Below are positions 29,108-41,484 of a stretch of DNA of 64,000 nucleotides, piece by piece. Location of the stretch: positions 33,694,124 to 33,758,123 of the forward strand of contig NC_090188.1 in assembly GCF_024679245.1 (NCBI RefSeq). The letters run 5' to 3'. Positions within the stretch are counted from its first letter, which is position 1, and the number at the start of each line of letters is the position of its first letter. Both the position numbers and the translations under genes were made by a program. The notes beneath the pieces are model-generated. The model saw nothing but the letters and a program-made list of their open reading frames with translations. It made no database searches and was not told where the DNA came from. This DNA is from Pseudorasbora parva (taxonomy: Eukaryota; Chordata; Actinopteri; Cypriniformes; Gobionidae).

Positions 29108-29109
29108 AT

Positions 29110-30195
29110 GTGAACGTAGCTAATGGTACTGAAATTGTAGCATTGAATTTTAGTTAGCTATAAAAGAAACATATAAAATCGCATGCATCACACATAAGTT
29201 CAGGTCATTCCTTCTTGTATTTAGTCAGTCATCAAGAGTTATAAAAAGCAGTCTCACATTGTTAGCTATTCTTTCCTGCAGCAAGAGCATCCTAAAAAAG
29301 ACACTAAGGGCAAATACAGAGGGCATGCGTGTCGTCGAAGAGGGTGTGTTGTGTCTGGCAGTGAGAAGAGCTTTGAGAAGAAGCCATGACACTATTGTTT
29401 TCTGCAGATCTACGTCAGAAGCATGAAGGTAAGAGGAATAGATGTCTCCCAGACAGTCCTGCTGCACACAACACCCAACAGAGAATGTCCACATATGTCA
29501 TCAGTAATGTAATGTCCCTTAACCAAACAACAAACAAACCAGTAAGGCAGTGGAAAATACAGATTCTCAGCTGATTCATGACAAAGCCAACACTAAAGTG
29601 CAAATTCAAAACACATGATTCAATAAAACCATTCACCAAACCAAAATTTGAGGCTATCTATTTACATTAAGTCTTTCATATCAAGTTAAGTAGAGGAACC
29701 GGGAGCTGAGAGAGACCTATGTGGTTAACCTTTCAGGAAAGCCAATCCTTCAGTGAGTGGCACTGCCTGTGGTGATATTGCTTACACCTGCTCCTGTGTC
29801 GCTCCAAGAGTTTACATACAGTTCCCACACTATTCACAATGTAAATTAAGCTGTATCATATCACACATTACTAGTAACTTGAGTTACGTAATCAGATTAC
29901 TTTTAATATGTATTGTCCCTTTTGTCTTTTTTTTTCTACAAATAAAAAAATAATAATAATAATAATCACCAGTAAGAGTGCCTGTGTAATCCAACAGAGA
30001 GGGCACTCCATCTCAGACTATTGCCATATCACCACAGACTACATTACCCACAATACTCACTGCCCGGAAACATCATTCCTGATTACATCCACCTGTGTCT
30101 CATTTACCTTGTTAGCTCACCCTATACAAGTCTGGTTATCTCGGTCATTCATTGCAAAGCCTTGTTTGTTGTATAACAGCATTTCAGAGTGGTTT
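29110..30195. other. Unannotated intronic stretch
   Basis: No gene or paired ends recognised. There is a short ATA/ATT run near 29940-29968. Confidence 0.5.
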
Positions 30196-30199
30196 CCCT

Positions 30200-31115
30200 G
30201 GGGCCTCTACCATGATGGTAGATTAACAAACTCAGGGTTACAGGATTAGTTTTGAGTTGACAAAACCAAACCAATCTATTCAGGCTTTGTTGGTCCCATG
30301 ATGCTGATCAACAGCTTTCTCTGTCAACTCAGGCTTTAATCCTGAGTTCAGGTGACATCCGCAGTGAACAGCCAATCACACGCTGTGGATCACCAAGATT
30401 CACTTCTCGCGAGAGAAGCAGCAAGATTCATTTCACTCTTCTGCAGAATATTACATGATTGAAATATATTAAGAATTTTAACAAATTTACACAGCAAGAA
30501 GAAAATAGCTATCTATGCGACTAAAAAAAAAAAATGATACGTCAAGTAAAAGTTAAGAAGATAGTTTAGTTGATACCGAGAGATAATTGAACGTTTAAGC
30601 TCAGTCAGCTTTTAAATCGATTTTTTTTAAATAGCTTTGTTTATTGATTTTAAAGCTTATTTGTATGACTATATAGGCTATTAATATTAATTGTAACAAA
30701 GTGCCTATTAATTATTAATTTACTAAAATGATAAAAGTGTAATTGATTAAGGGTATAATAATTACATAAATTATATCTAAATCATTCAAAATTAATAATA
30801 TTATAAATAAGCATTGTTAAAAGCCAGACGCTTTAATCTTTAAAAACTATTTGCTATGTAGTGACCTTTAATTTGGAGTAGAAACAGGGGGAGTGATTTT
30901 ACTGCATCAGAGGTGTGTCACTTTACTCACAGCTGATTGTCCCAATTTCAGTTTGAGATCTCTTATCCAGAACATAACCTGCCCTGGAGCAGGTTAGCCG
31001 TGGAGCGCAAGTTACTATGGCGATGAACACAGCTAAAAGCCAAACCACTTTAATGGTACCTAAAACCCAGGATTGCCACAAACTAAGCTTAAACCGGCTT
31101 CATGGTATAGGCCCC
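30200..31115. mobile_element. 0.9-kb element GGGGCCTCTACCATGATGGT, copy 1
   Basis: Left end GGGGCCTCTACCATGATGGT; right end CTTCATGGTATAGGCCCC, an imperfect inverse. The body is a direct copy of 35779-36648 along its whole length, for example 'aacaaactcagggttacagga', 'aaccaatctatt', 'cagccaatcacacgctgtgga', 'gagatctcttatc' and 'gcaggttagccgtggag'. Non-autonomous, superfamily not determined. Confidence 0.85.
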
Positions 31116-31123
31116 GGACAATA

Positions 31124-31745
31124 TACACTGATTGGGCATAACGTTATGAATATTTTGGTGAAATGAATAACACTAATTATCTGTTCATCTTCATCTGTTA
31201 GTGGGTGGGATATATTACGCATCAGTGAACATTTTGTAAGTATAACCCCTCCTTTTCGAACCGCCCACTCCAAGCAGTACTCAAACCCAGGTCCACCGGC
31301 ATGAGTGTTGGACACTAACAAGAAGGCTAAAGGCTGCAACTGTTAGCGTCAGTCGCTAGAGCATCTCTTGAGGACAAAGGAGTGAGGTTTACTTGTACAG
31401 TGACAACCATTACATAAGGATTTGAATAAGTTTGACAAGGACCAAATTGTGATGGCCAGAGCATCTCCAAAACTGCAGCTCTTGTTGCGTGTTCCCAGTC
31501 TGCAGTGGTCAGTATCTATCAAAAGTGGTCCAAGGAAGGAGCAGTTGAGAACCGGTGACAGGGTCATGGGTGGCCAAGGCTCATTGATGCACAGGGGGAG
31601 CGAAGGATGGCCCATATGGTCTGATCAAACAGACAAGATACTGTAGCTCAAATTGCTCAAGAAGTTAATGCTGGTTCTAATAGTAAGGTGTCAAGATATA
31701 CAGTGTAAGAATAATGTCATAATGTTATGCCTGATCAGTATATAT
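31124..31745 (+). mobile_element. Internally deleted Tc1-like transposon, copy 2
   Basis: Both terminal repeats are present: ATACACTGATTGGGCATAAC on the left and its inverse (TTATGCCTGATCAGTATAT) on the right. The 5' portion of the transposase gene is present in broken frame ('gtttgacaaggaccaaattgtgatgg', 'ggtcagtatctatcaaaagtgg', 'gtgacagggtcatgggtggcc'). The rest is deleted near 31683. The leader between 31238 and about 31400 is replaced or interrupted by foreign sequence. Same family as 27357-27868 and 46694-47104. Confidence 0.85.
31238..31400 (-). repeat. Possible tRNA-derived SINE inserted in the Tc1 relic
   Basis: In the Tc1 family, 'gtgaacattttgt' should run on into the leader. Here it breaks at about 31238. 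On the minus strand the insert reads CTCTAGCGACTGACGCTAAC (A-box-like), then about 50 bases later GGACCTGGGTTTGAGTACTG (B-box-like), then a GC-rich tail. Spacing and order suit a tRNA-derived promoter. The degenerate boxes keep this tentative. Confidence 0.4.
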
Positions 31746-31864
31746 ACGGTGTATATATAAAGCAAATAAAAAAAATTCTGGATAAATATAAGACATTTTG
31801 AAGTTTAAGCTTAATTAATCAAGAGAAGCAAATATCCTGATCATGATTAAAACACGATTAAAGA

Positions 31865-32950
31865 TACAGTATGTAAGTTTCACTTACATACTGGAGGTCG
31901 CTTTTTAAAAACAAAAACAAAGGCGTAACTTGATGACACTGTGAATGAGCGTGGCATCAGCGGAGGCAATGGAAAGCAGCCTGACGGGACTTGGGCAGAA
32001 ATCATGTTCATGGATAAGCTAATCTAATAAAGTTTTATTAACGTTACAGTGGTATGAGGTAGTGCGAGGCAGAAAGCCTAAGATATTTTGCGTTTCTGTT
32101 TTTTTTTTTTTTTTTTTTTTTTTATGCTGCAGTCGACCGCTGCCGCTACTTTGTTGCTATTACTACAAATAAAGCTCTTTCTGATTATGTTAGCCACTTG
32201 ACAAAATAGCATTGTCTCTGAGGCATCATACATGTTACTCATGGTAAATCAAGAAAACAAGAGATTCAAACATATAATAAAATAAGACTAAATAACACTG
32301 ATAACGATAATGTCGATAAATGTATCCAAATAGTTGCTTGCCTGTCTAATAAAACACATTATAGACCCTTTTCACATGCCGGGTTTCTCAGAAGTGGAAG
32401 TCATCATGGTTTGGTTAACTTTTATTGCAGGGAATGAGAGAATACATTAAATATATATTTTGTCCCCATTTGCTTAAATAGCAAAAGAAAAACTGCACAG
32501 TAGTGATTTCACAACTTTAAAAAAGAGGGAAAAAATAGAGTGAGATTGATAACGGCAGTGAAAAGAGACAAAGATGTTAATTTTACCATCACTCCCATAG
32601 ACGCTGTATTAGAAACACCCTCACAGCAACATTTGTTTTTGTTTTTGTAATTTGATGCAAAAGTAATATAATACAAAGTATTAGGGTTATAAATGTACAT
32701 ACATTAAAAAAAAGGAAAAACTTTGAAGGATTTACAGTATTGATGACCGTTAAATCGCATCATCACAGTCTATGAAAAGGGTCTTTGGTGTTTCCATGGT
32801 TTTTATGGAAATAGAACCGGAAATATGATTAAAATAGCTGATTTCTGTTGTAACTAAGTAACTTAGAATGTAAGTATACTAGTCAATAAAACATAAAACA
32901 TTGTTGTTTTTGGATATTTGAATCCAAAAATCTTACATATTGTGCCTTTA
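31865..32950. mobile_element. Composite element with a nested inverted-repeat insert
   Basis: The left part 'acagtatgtaagtttcacttac' and right part 'aaaatcttacatattgtgcctttaa' are inverted edges of one element. The right edge (TTTTTGGATATTTGAATCC) resembles the 22330/25500 repeat. Between them 32363-32783 carries its own ends (AGACCCTTTTCACA and TATGAAAAGGGTCT) and looks like a later insertion. A poly-T run (about 32100-32123) is included. No transposase gene. Confidence 0.6.
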
Positions 32951-33286
32951 ACAGCACAGCTCTAGAACCGATTCCATTTTTGCTTCTGGAATCAGCGTTC
33001 AGTTTTTGCTAATGCAAACAGAACGGTGCTAAACACTCAGCACCGCTAGTTGGCATTCAATTGTGTAGTTCGTGCACCAACAAGACAGAACACAAGAGAC
33101 TTTGAGGTTTTATGTGTGTGCTTGGCGTTTAGAAGAGCAACAGTGGATGGGCTGATTCTGATAGACTCTATTTTTTCTCCCTCTTAAAGCTCGAAGTAAA
33201 ATAGTGGACAGGGAAGAACATAGTATTTCTAAGTACACTTAGAAAGAAAATACTTTTTCCTTGATATAGATTAATGGCCTTTGGCC

Positions 33287-34434
33287 TTAAAGGGGTCATG
33301 AACTGACTTTTAACTGAAATGTTTTTATTGTCTGAGGTCAACTTATGATGTGTAAGCAGTTTTATACATTCAAATACATCATAATGAATAAGTTATAGGC
33401 TATTTCCTACCCTTTTTTGAGCCTCTCCCCTGAACGCTGAGTTCTTTGGGCATGCCGCACTGAAAACTTGGAAGTAAATGGCTAGAATTGGATAAGATTT
33501 GCATATTTAATGAGCTACAGCTCTCCTGCCAGTACATGTGGGAATTGTTTTGAAAGAATGTGGGGAAACTCTCACAGGGCTCATAAAATGTCTTTATCAA
33601 ACAAACTCAATGATTTATCCCTCATTCATCCGTGATTGATTGGAATGTTATTTTTTTTATTACTTGGTCCGCCTGATCGGTGGATATAACCATGAACTGC
33701 CAGTCAAATATCAAGTCAAGAGAGTGAAAAACGCACACCAAGAAAGGAATATTATTTCACTATTTAAGCCCATTGGCAGGCAGGACTTACATTTTGGTAG
33801 CCCGTCTAAAAAACACATAACACATAGGACGTTAGGTTTTTCCGAGCCCTGGCCCATAGCTACATGTCCGAGTCTGATCAGTGACCACGATTCGTAGCAC
33901 AAATAAAGAATTCTTCAGCCTAAGGTATGTTCAGTTCGACACATACAATAATCAATACAATCTGTAACAATGCAATACTGTCACATATAAAAAAACATGC
34001 TTTACTCAATAAGTGTGTTGCACCATTCCTGTCGGATCAAATATGTATAGAAGGCACAGCATTGTGTTTTATGTCTCGGATATCAATATGTCTGCAAATC
34101 CATTCTTGAACTGTGTCTTTTTTACAAATAATTCCACTGTGAAATGAAGCAAACAAAGGTGCTATGTCTTACACGCAATTAATTGCCGATTAGCGTGATC
34201 CGTTTAGCTCCAAGAGTCGGTGGGTGGGCTTGAGGTGGTGTTTCACCACACAATGACATGAAGGGTTGGGATAATCTGAGATGAAGCGTTTTCTGGGCCT
34301 GGTGTCAATAAAAGCTTTTCTTTTACTAACAAGGAAGTTTTCAGCTCCGAAACGTACATGATGTTCTTATATTACCACAACCTTTTATATATCAAAGGCT
34401 CAAGGGAAAGTTTCTCAATTCATGACCCCTTGTG
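33287..34434. mobile_element. TTAA-type non-autonomous element, copy 2 (inverted)
   Basis: TTAA at 33287-33290 followed by AGGGGTCATGAACTGACTTT. The right end CTCAATTCATGACCCCTT has lost its TTAA. Read on the minus strand it matches 8784-9907, including 'gctgaaaacttccttgtta' and the 'gacaccaggc' block. No coding capacity. Confidence 0.8.
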
Positions 34435-34439
34435 AGTGT

Positions 34440-35645
34440 GTCCTCGTCTATAAGCCACTACATGTTTGATATATAGGCTAATTATGATTGGTGCATAACT
34501 GTCTTTTTTATTTTGACTACATTCCTATGGGCTAAGAGGAAAGGCTATGTGTGTTGGCACTGATTACATTTTGTAAAATATAATAATAGATAAGCCTTTG
34601 AAGGACTAACAATTTTACTTTTCTATTTATGATTCTCTCATCCTTCAGAAGTCTGATACACATTCTGAATCGCTGGTTGAAACAAATGATTCGCAAAGGT
34701 TGTTAAGCTTCACAAAGCAGTATTTCGATACTGCGGTCATCACTAATGTGGCAGAAATTTTTAAAGAGCAAATTGCCATTGTCGCTCCATTAAAGAACCT
34801 ATGAAGAACAGATTTAAGCATTTAAAAGTGGAAATACAACGGTATTTAGCTGCATGTTTGTGGCCAGAAAGTAAAGTAGCAACACTTAACCCTATGCCTG
34901 TTAAGAGATTAATTCAGCTCAAAATATTTTCCAGTGTGAAGTATGGATGTAAGATCTTTACACAGTGAAGTGCTAAAGGTGAAGTGTGTCATTTCTGTAC
35001 TTGCTTGTATTCTGTATTGATAGTGCCATAATGTTAGCAGTTTTTGTTGAATCAAGATTGCCACACTTCACCTTTGATGGTCAACATCACATTTTATCCA
35101 ATCGTTAACAGATGATGGTTAATTGTTACCTTGAAATAGAAGCTTGTTTCTTTTTCTGCTCAATTGCAAATGTACCTAATGTAATGTCAGTAATTGAGAG
35201 GCAATGGCTCAAAATAAGCTGAAGTCAAGCCAGCTATAAAAAGATGGTCTTCTTTGACTTTTCTGCATTGTCTAATCATGGTCTGTTGTTATCGTGGATT
35301 CATATTGATTTCAAGCTTTTCCCTTTTAACCATTAACTCCCCTCTTAACTGTCATTATTTCTCTTTATTTATTGTATTTTTTCCTGTGGTCTATGCAGTT
35401 ATGCATATTCCCCAGACATTTGATTGGTTCCACTGCTAAATCAGTACACCAATCAGAAGCGCATTTGATTAATGTCTACAAATGTCAACAACTATTCTCT
35501 TACTTTGCTTCTTTTGTTTTTCTTCGCTAAAGTTTGTTTGTTCATTCACTAGTTAATTTAGTTTGTAATTTTTTTACTGTTCAATTGTGCTTGTGTTGTT
35601 CATTAATTTGCTCATTAATTTGTTTGCTTGTTCATTCATTAAATA
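34440..35645. other. Unannotated intronic stretch
   Basis: No gene or repeat ends recognised. A TTGTT/ATTCATT-rich patch at about 35520-35645 is low-complexity-like. Confidence 0.5.
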
Positions 35646-35649
35646 TGAT

Positions 35650-35778
35650 CAGTGTTGGGGAAAGTTATGCAAGTAGTTATAATATTACAAGATTGCGTTA
35701 CTCCCTTAAAAAGTAACTAATTTCATTACTTTAAGAAAAGTAAAGCATTACGTTACTTATGCGCTACTTTTTCTCACC
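35650..35778. repeat. GTTACTT-rich teleost repeat, split by insertion
   Basis: CAGTGTTGGGGAAAGTTATG, then 'attgcgttactcccttaaaaagtaacta' and related words, are typical of a common fish repeat. It appears interrupted by the 0.9-kb element that follows and may resume at about 36650. Confidence 0.6.
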
Positions 35779-36648
35779 TGGGCCTGTACCATGATGGTAG
35801 TTTAACAAACTCAGGGTTACAGGATTAGTTTTGAGTTTACAAAACCAAACCAATGTATTAAGGCTTTGTTGGTCCCATGATGCTGATCATCAGCTTTCTC
35901 TGTCAATTCAGGCTTTAATCCTAAATTCAAGAGTTTAGCTGTGACATCAGCAGTGAACAGCCAATCACACGCTGTGGAAGTGAGAGTTAATCTCTTCTGC
36001 AGAATATTAAATGTTTGAAAAAAATTAAGAAAAAAAAAAGCTGTCTGAAAGAGGACAACTTAAAAAGTACACGTCAATGCAAGTAAAAGTTATGAAGTTA
36101 GTTTAGTGGATATATAGAGAAAATTGAACATTTAAGCTCAGTAATCTTCTTTTTTTAATAGTTTTATTTATTGATTTTAAAGCTTATTTATGACTTTATG
36201 TAGGCTATTTATATTTATTTTAACAAAGAGCCTATTAATTGATTGATTAACTAAAATTATAAATGTGTAATTTATTAAGGGTATAATAATTACACCAATT
36301 ATATCTAAATCATTCAAAATGATTATTATAATAAATAAGCATTTTTAAAAGCCAAACGCTTTAGTCTTTAAAAACCATTTGCTATGTAGTGACCTTTAAT
36401 TTGGAGTAGAAACAGGGGGAGTGACTTTATTGCATTAGAAGTGTGTCACTTTACTCACAGGTGATTGGTCCAATTTCAGTTTGAGATCTCTTATCAATCT
36501 CTTATCATACCTGCCCTGGAGCAGGTTAGCCGTGGAGCTTAGTCACTATGGCGATGAACACAGCTAAAAGCCAAAATACTTAAATGGCACAAACTAAGCT
36601 TAAACAAATCTGGCTAACCAGCTAAACCAGCTTCATGGTATAGGCCCC
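35779..36648. mobile_element. 0.9-kb element GGGCCTGTACCATGATGGT, copy 2
   Basis: Direct, near full-length copy of 30200-31115, with end CTTCATGGTATAGGCCCC. It is flanked by CCTG at each side (35777-35780 and 36647-36650), which might be a 4-bp duplication but overlaps the terminal G/C run and is ambiguous. Confidence 0.85.
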
Positions 36649-36659
36649 TGGTCTGACAT

Positions 36660-37685
36660 ATTTTACTACTGACTGTTTACTTGTCTTCAATAATGTGTGT
36701 AAATTATATTAGTTACTCAAGTTGTTTCTGCTGTTTAATTTTGTTCTTCATGTTTTTTATTTTGTTCAGCTGCAACAGAATGTTTTGCAAAAAGACAAAG
36801 AATAAAGATGTTTGATATGTTAATTTTGACTTTTATTTTATCTTATTGTAATCTAAACTGGGGGTCGATAAGATTCTGAATTAATAAGCAGAGTCGGAAA
36901 CATAATTACTAAAATTCAAATGATACTCAAGCCTAGTTCACAACTTTACTGAGGGCAGATAAAAGACAGTGCAGACAGACATGGGGGTGTGTGGAATCAG
37001 CCCAACCTCTAACTCATTCTGAAGTTTACACAGCCGGCAGACCTTGGCCTTCACACCTCCAACTGGCCCCACCATGCAGCTCTCCGTTAAAGCAAATGGA
37101 GATGAAAAGCTCCTGCAATGTGCTGCCTAGGATGAACAACATAACACTGACATGCCCTTTAGAACAAAATAAGCCTACATCGTGCAAGTGCAGGCACGAC
37201 CGGGGAGGAGTTTTTGAAATAGGTGAGAGTGTGTTTGTGTGCATGTATAGGGTTCGTGGGAAAATAGGTGACTAAGTAATTAATGTAGTCTAACCAAACC
37301 TCTACAACCTTTCTCACACTTTCTCACAAACTACTTCCTAATTGCATAAGCGTTCTTCTTGAGACAGAGCAAAGCCTGCCTCTACACACATCTGTCCCAC
37401 AGACTGATGCTCTTTTTCTCTTACACTATCAGGCACTTGCCTGTCTTGACAGATACTCACTATGACAAACACAGACACGCTCTGCCAGGAATCCGATTGC
37501 CTGAGGACGAAAGGCTTGAGTAGGGTTGCACCTAAAATGGTCTTATTTAAAATGGGACACTTTCGTTTGTAATTAAATCTCTAGTTTTGTTGCATCATTT
37601 GCTCCCAAAGAACAATTTCCGGGTCACAAACCCTATCTAAAGTAATGTGTAATCATTTATTATTACCTTTATTGATCCAAGCAGC
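36660..37685. other. Unannotated intronic stretch
   Basis: Looks largely single-copy. The ORF pair around 36991-37275 shows no domain. Confidence 0.5.
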
Positions 37686-37686
37686 C

Positions 37687-39439
37687 TTAAAGGTGGGGTA
37701 AGTGTTATTTCAAAACCGTTTTAGAAAAAGGACTCGGGCCGAGTGGAATAACAAACTTGTAGCCAATCAGCAGGTAAGGGGCGTGTCTATGGTGAGAAGA
37801 GAGACTCGGTGCACGTCATTATTCAAAACACAAGTAACACAGGATGGACATTAGCCAAGAAAGAACTAATATATGCTGTCTTTTGTTTGAATATGCTCTT
37901 GTGTCACGTTTCGCTTGTTTGTCCATTTGCGATCGTATCACTCACTTCAGCGATGATAAAGACCGTTCATTTCCACACTGTATAGAGCATCTAAATCCCC
38001 TCAGTGTTTCAAGGTTTCAAGGGTCAGCTCACAAAATGTGTTCGACAGGTAAGATACTATACTCCTAATATATGTTTGTTTCCTCTTTTCATCAATATAA
38101 CCCATCCGGTCATAACTGTAATATGTTGTTAGCTGGACTATCGAGCTTGTATACTAACGTTATCGACTTGTTAATGAGAACTGTTTGTGTTTTTGTGATC
38201 GCTATAACTCTAATCTTGTCATAACTGTAATATGTCGTTAGTTAGACTGTCGAGGGGGGGGGGGGGGGGTGGGGGGTGGGGGGGGTGGGGGGGGGGGGGG
38301 AATGAGCTTTTTACACTGTTAAAGACTTGGATTCCCATCCTGAACATAGACAAAGTTTCAAAAACTAATGTTGGACGTTTGATGGAGTATTTCTGTGTCA
38401 AATACTCCATCAAACTGTGTCAGTTTCGGAGAGTTTTTTTCGAGTATGGTTTGACTTGACGTTAATAGAACGGAAGGTCCTTGTATGGGCCGTACGGGCT
38501 CTTCTCCCGGTAGGGTGCGCGCGCGTGACTAGAGCGAGAGAGGAAATGCACGCCCATAAACACTCTCTCAGCTGCAAATCCAGTCGTCCGTGAACACTTA
38601 TGTCGGTTATAGTCCGCACCGCGCTCCACTTCATTCCTCCACTTTGACATCAAGCGACTTCAACGCTTCAGCACAGCATTCCGGCAAGGCAGCGCTGCAT
38701 TTGAACCGATTTGAACGCAGAAATGACGGGAAGCTTCACAACATTGCTTCAGTCGCATCGCAAAGTGGATCTCCACACTCCAAGAAGTGTGTTTTTGACG
38801 GAGCGGTCCCAGCGATAAAGGTTCGGTCCTGCTTTGGAAGCAGCCGGTGAGTAAAATTGCTTCAAATGTCTGTGCTGTTGCTTATCGTCGCGTATGTAAA
38901 CATCAGTAAACGACACGGTCGCGTGCTTCGTCATTCAAATACGCTAATGGTTACTCTATTGTTGTTCTATAACGTTACACTAGTCTGACGTGCAAAACCG
39001 TTTTGCTTAGTCACATACAATAGTCCATAAACCGAATCATGTCCTCATAAACTGCGAGTAAAGACACACAAATGTTGACAGGCCACTAAATACAGTACAT
39101 ACCACAGAGACGGACGTCCTGATGTTGCTGTTTCTCCTGTTCAATTTATTTCAGCCTCCGATTCTGGATCATATATCTATTAGATCAGAGCGATAGTAAG
39201 GGTTTCTCCACGCTTGAGGACGTCATCGCTTTGCGCGCTCGTCATTCTTTAGCTCCGCGCACACGATACGCCTCCAGGCGCTCGTTTTATTCCGGAAAGA
39301 CTCGGTACAACCTCTATTTCTTTTATAAATATAATAAAACTAAAGACTTTTCGGAGATATGAAGGATGCAATACTACTCTATAGGTACTCAAGATTGACA
39401 TGAGATTGACTGAAACTGAGTGTTTCACCCCCCCTTTAA
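37687..39439. mobile_element. Two fused or nested TTAA-type elements
   Basis: The left end TTAAAGGTGGGGTAAGTGTT (37687) belongs to one teleost TTAA family. The right end ...CACCCCCCCTTTAA (TTAA 39436-39439) belongs to another family whose G-rich left end is probably the G run at 38254. The stretch 39325-39439 matches both sides of the insertion point in 55006-56298 ('actactctataggtactcaa'), so it is an uninterrupted relative of that element. The exact junction of the two elements is unclear. Short ORFs here have no domain. Confidence 0.65.
38254..38300. repeat. Poly-G tract (quadruplex-prone)
   Basis: About 47 bases, all G apart from three interrupting T residues, in runs long enough for G-quadruplex formation on the plus strand. 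It probably grew from the G-rich terminus of a TTAA element. Confidence 0.93.
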
Positions 39440-39529
39440 GCATTTCAGTTTTATATTAATACATTAATAGATCAAGTTTTATTCTGCAAGTATACTTGTA
39501 CATTTTCTTGTACAGTTAACTTAATATCA

Positions 39530-39699
<170 letters not shown>

Positions 39700-39704
39700 C
39701 GGTT

Positions 39705-40745
39705 GTTTGTTTTTGAGGTGCCGTATCAGGTTTTGTTGTGTTAAATGTAGCCTTTTCCTTTCCACCTCTTGCAATCCCAAGTTTACATATCTCACAGTTT
39801 GCTATTGCATTTGTAATGTTGTTGTCAATAACTTTATAATACCTCCAGACCACAGACATGCTCTCGCTTTCCGCTTTAAGCTGCTTCCGTGTTCCACTTT
39901 GCCGGCATTTGACCAATGGCGTCTGTGCAGCAAAGTGATGTCAAGTCGCAAGCGTTGCTGTTTCTGTATCAAAAGGGTCTACTGTGCCACCGCATGTGTT
40001 AAAAAATAATGAGAATATATATACACATATATCCGAGTCCTGATCGGGAGGTAACGTCCGATTCCGATCAAGTCTGAAACTACGTGATCAGATCTGGACA
40101 TCTCTAATATATATGAATATCAATGGATTTCCATATCAATGGATTTCTCAGAAACTAACAAAGATACTTTCAAATGATTTGTGATGCTGAATGTGTAGAC
40201 ACTCGTGTAGCAACACAGCTCAGAAGAGCTTTAAAAAGAATTAGAGAGCTGTCAGCATTGAAATGGAACATATGAAGATTTTCTCCTCGTTTTCAATCTG
40301 TTTATATCTATATGCATCAGTAGTAATCTGTATAAACAAGCATTTATATTCATATTTTAACTCATATTTCAGGAAACATCTCTGTATGTGAAGCCATGTG
40401 TTTTTGTAAATAGATCATATCTGGATGCCCAGATTCTCCACACAGACTTATAAGGCTCTCTTTCTTTAATAATAGGGGCAAATCCTGCCGCAATCCAATC
40501 TGAGATGGCAACATAAAAACAGGCGATTGTACTTCTCAACACTTCAACGGAGCTTATGATGACACATCAATAATTCACATCTCCGTCTGTGTTAGACTAC
40601 AAAGAGCAGAGCAGTTTCTATAGGGCTGCTCTGAGTCTGCGGCCAAGTCATGTCACATACTGCACACCTGTCATATCAGGGGTCCCCTTAAAATCACCAA
40701 GACTGATCCACATACTTATATTCAACAGAACAAGCTTGCCCGAGA
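39705..40745. other. Unannotated intronic stretch
   Basis: 40035-40110 ('gagtcctgatcggg', 'ccgattccgatcaagtctg', 'agatctggacatctct') resembles the end of a DNA element. The remainder looks single-copy with no exon. Confidence 0.45.
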
Positions 40746-40749
40746 GTAC

Positions 40750-41187
40750 TTAAAGGGTTACTTCAGCGAATTAGCATTAAGCTTTGTAACAGTATAAATC
40801 CGGTAGTATATTCGAATGATTGTGCTTAAACCCCTCATATCCCCTCTGAGATGAGAGCTTTATGTATTTTATTTCTAGAAAAAATCCTCAGACACATTCA
40901 GTTTTTAATTGTAGTGTCTGTTGTTCTCTCACTGAATTAAATGAACAACGGTAGGGGCGTTGCCGCGGTGGGAAAGTGATCCGGTGATCCAGTAGCAGTG
41001 GCTTTGGGAGTGGCCTCCTACGACAGCGAAACAAGTGCATTCTGGGAGTTGTTGTCTTTTACCCACATGAGCCGAAAATACATTTTCTGTTTTTTCTCAG
41101 TCTAGAAGGCACAATACATATTTCTACTACATAAATTACCCAGTTTAAATACACATTCAACTTTCCAGTGCTGAAGTACCCCTTTAA
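40750..41187. mobile_element. TTAA-flanked non-autonomous element
   Basis: TTAA at 40750-40753 and 41184-41187. Ends AGGGTTACTTCAGCG and GCTGAAGTACCCCTT are imperfectly inverted. About 438 bp, no ORF of interest. Confidence 0.85.
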
Positions 41188-41289
41188 TGATATGCAATTC
41201 TATTCTATTACTAAATTGGTTTCCACTTTATTTTAAGATGTCTTTCTTAGTTTAATCAAGTACTGAGTCATTTTAATTGTGTGTGTGTG

Positions 41290-41480
41290 TGGGGGGGGGG
41301 TTCTAATACTATTTCATGCATTCTGATTTATTTACACTATTAAAGAGTTAGATTATCATGCTAAACATGCCCAAATTAAAAATGAGTTGGGAGTACGATG
41401 GAGTATTCCTGTGCCAAACACACTCCTTCAGGATTCAAACACACTTTTCAATGTCACTAAAGAAGTGTGTTTTGGTTTGG
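41290..41480. repeat. Fragment of the poly-G-ended TTAA family
   Basis: A G run (41291-41300) is followed by 'tttcatgcattctgatttatttacactattaaagag' and 'gatggagtattcctgtg', parallel to 38254-38420 ('acactgttaaagacttgg', 'gatggagtatttctgtg'). Confidence 0.65.
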
Positions 41481-41484
41481 GAAC

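Noticed and set aside
38271..38459. Glycine- or proline-rich ORFs
   Set aside because: Created by the poly-G tract.
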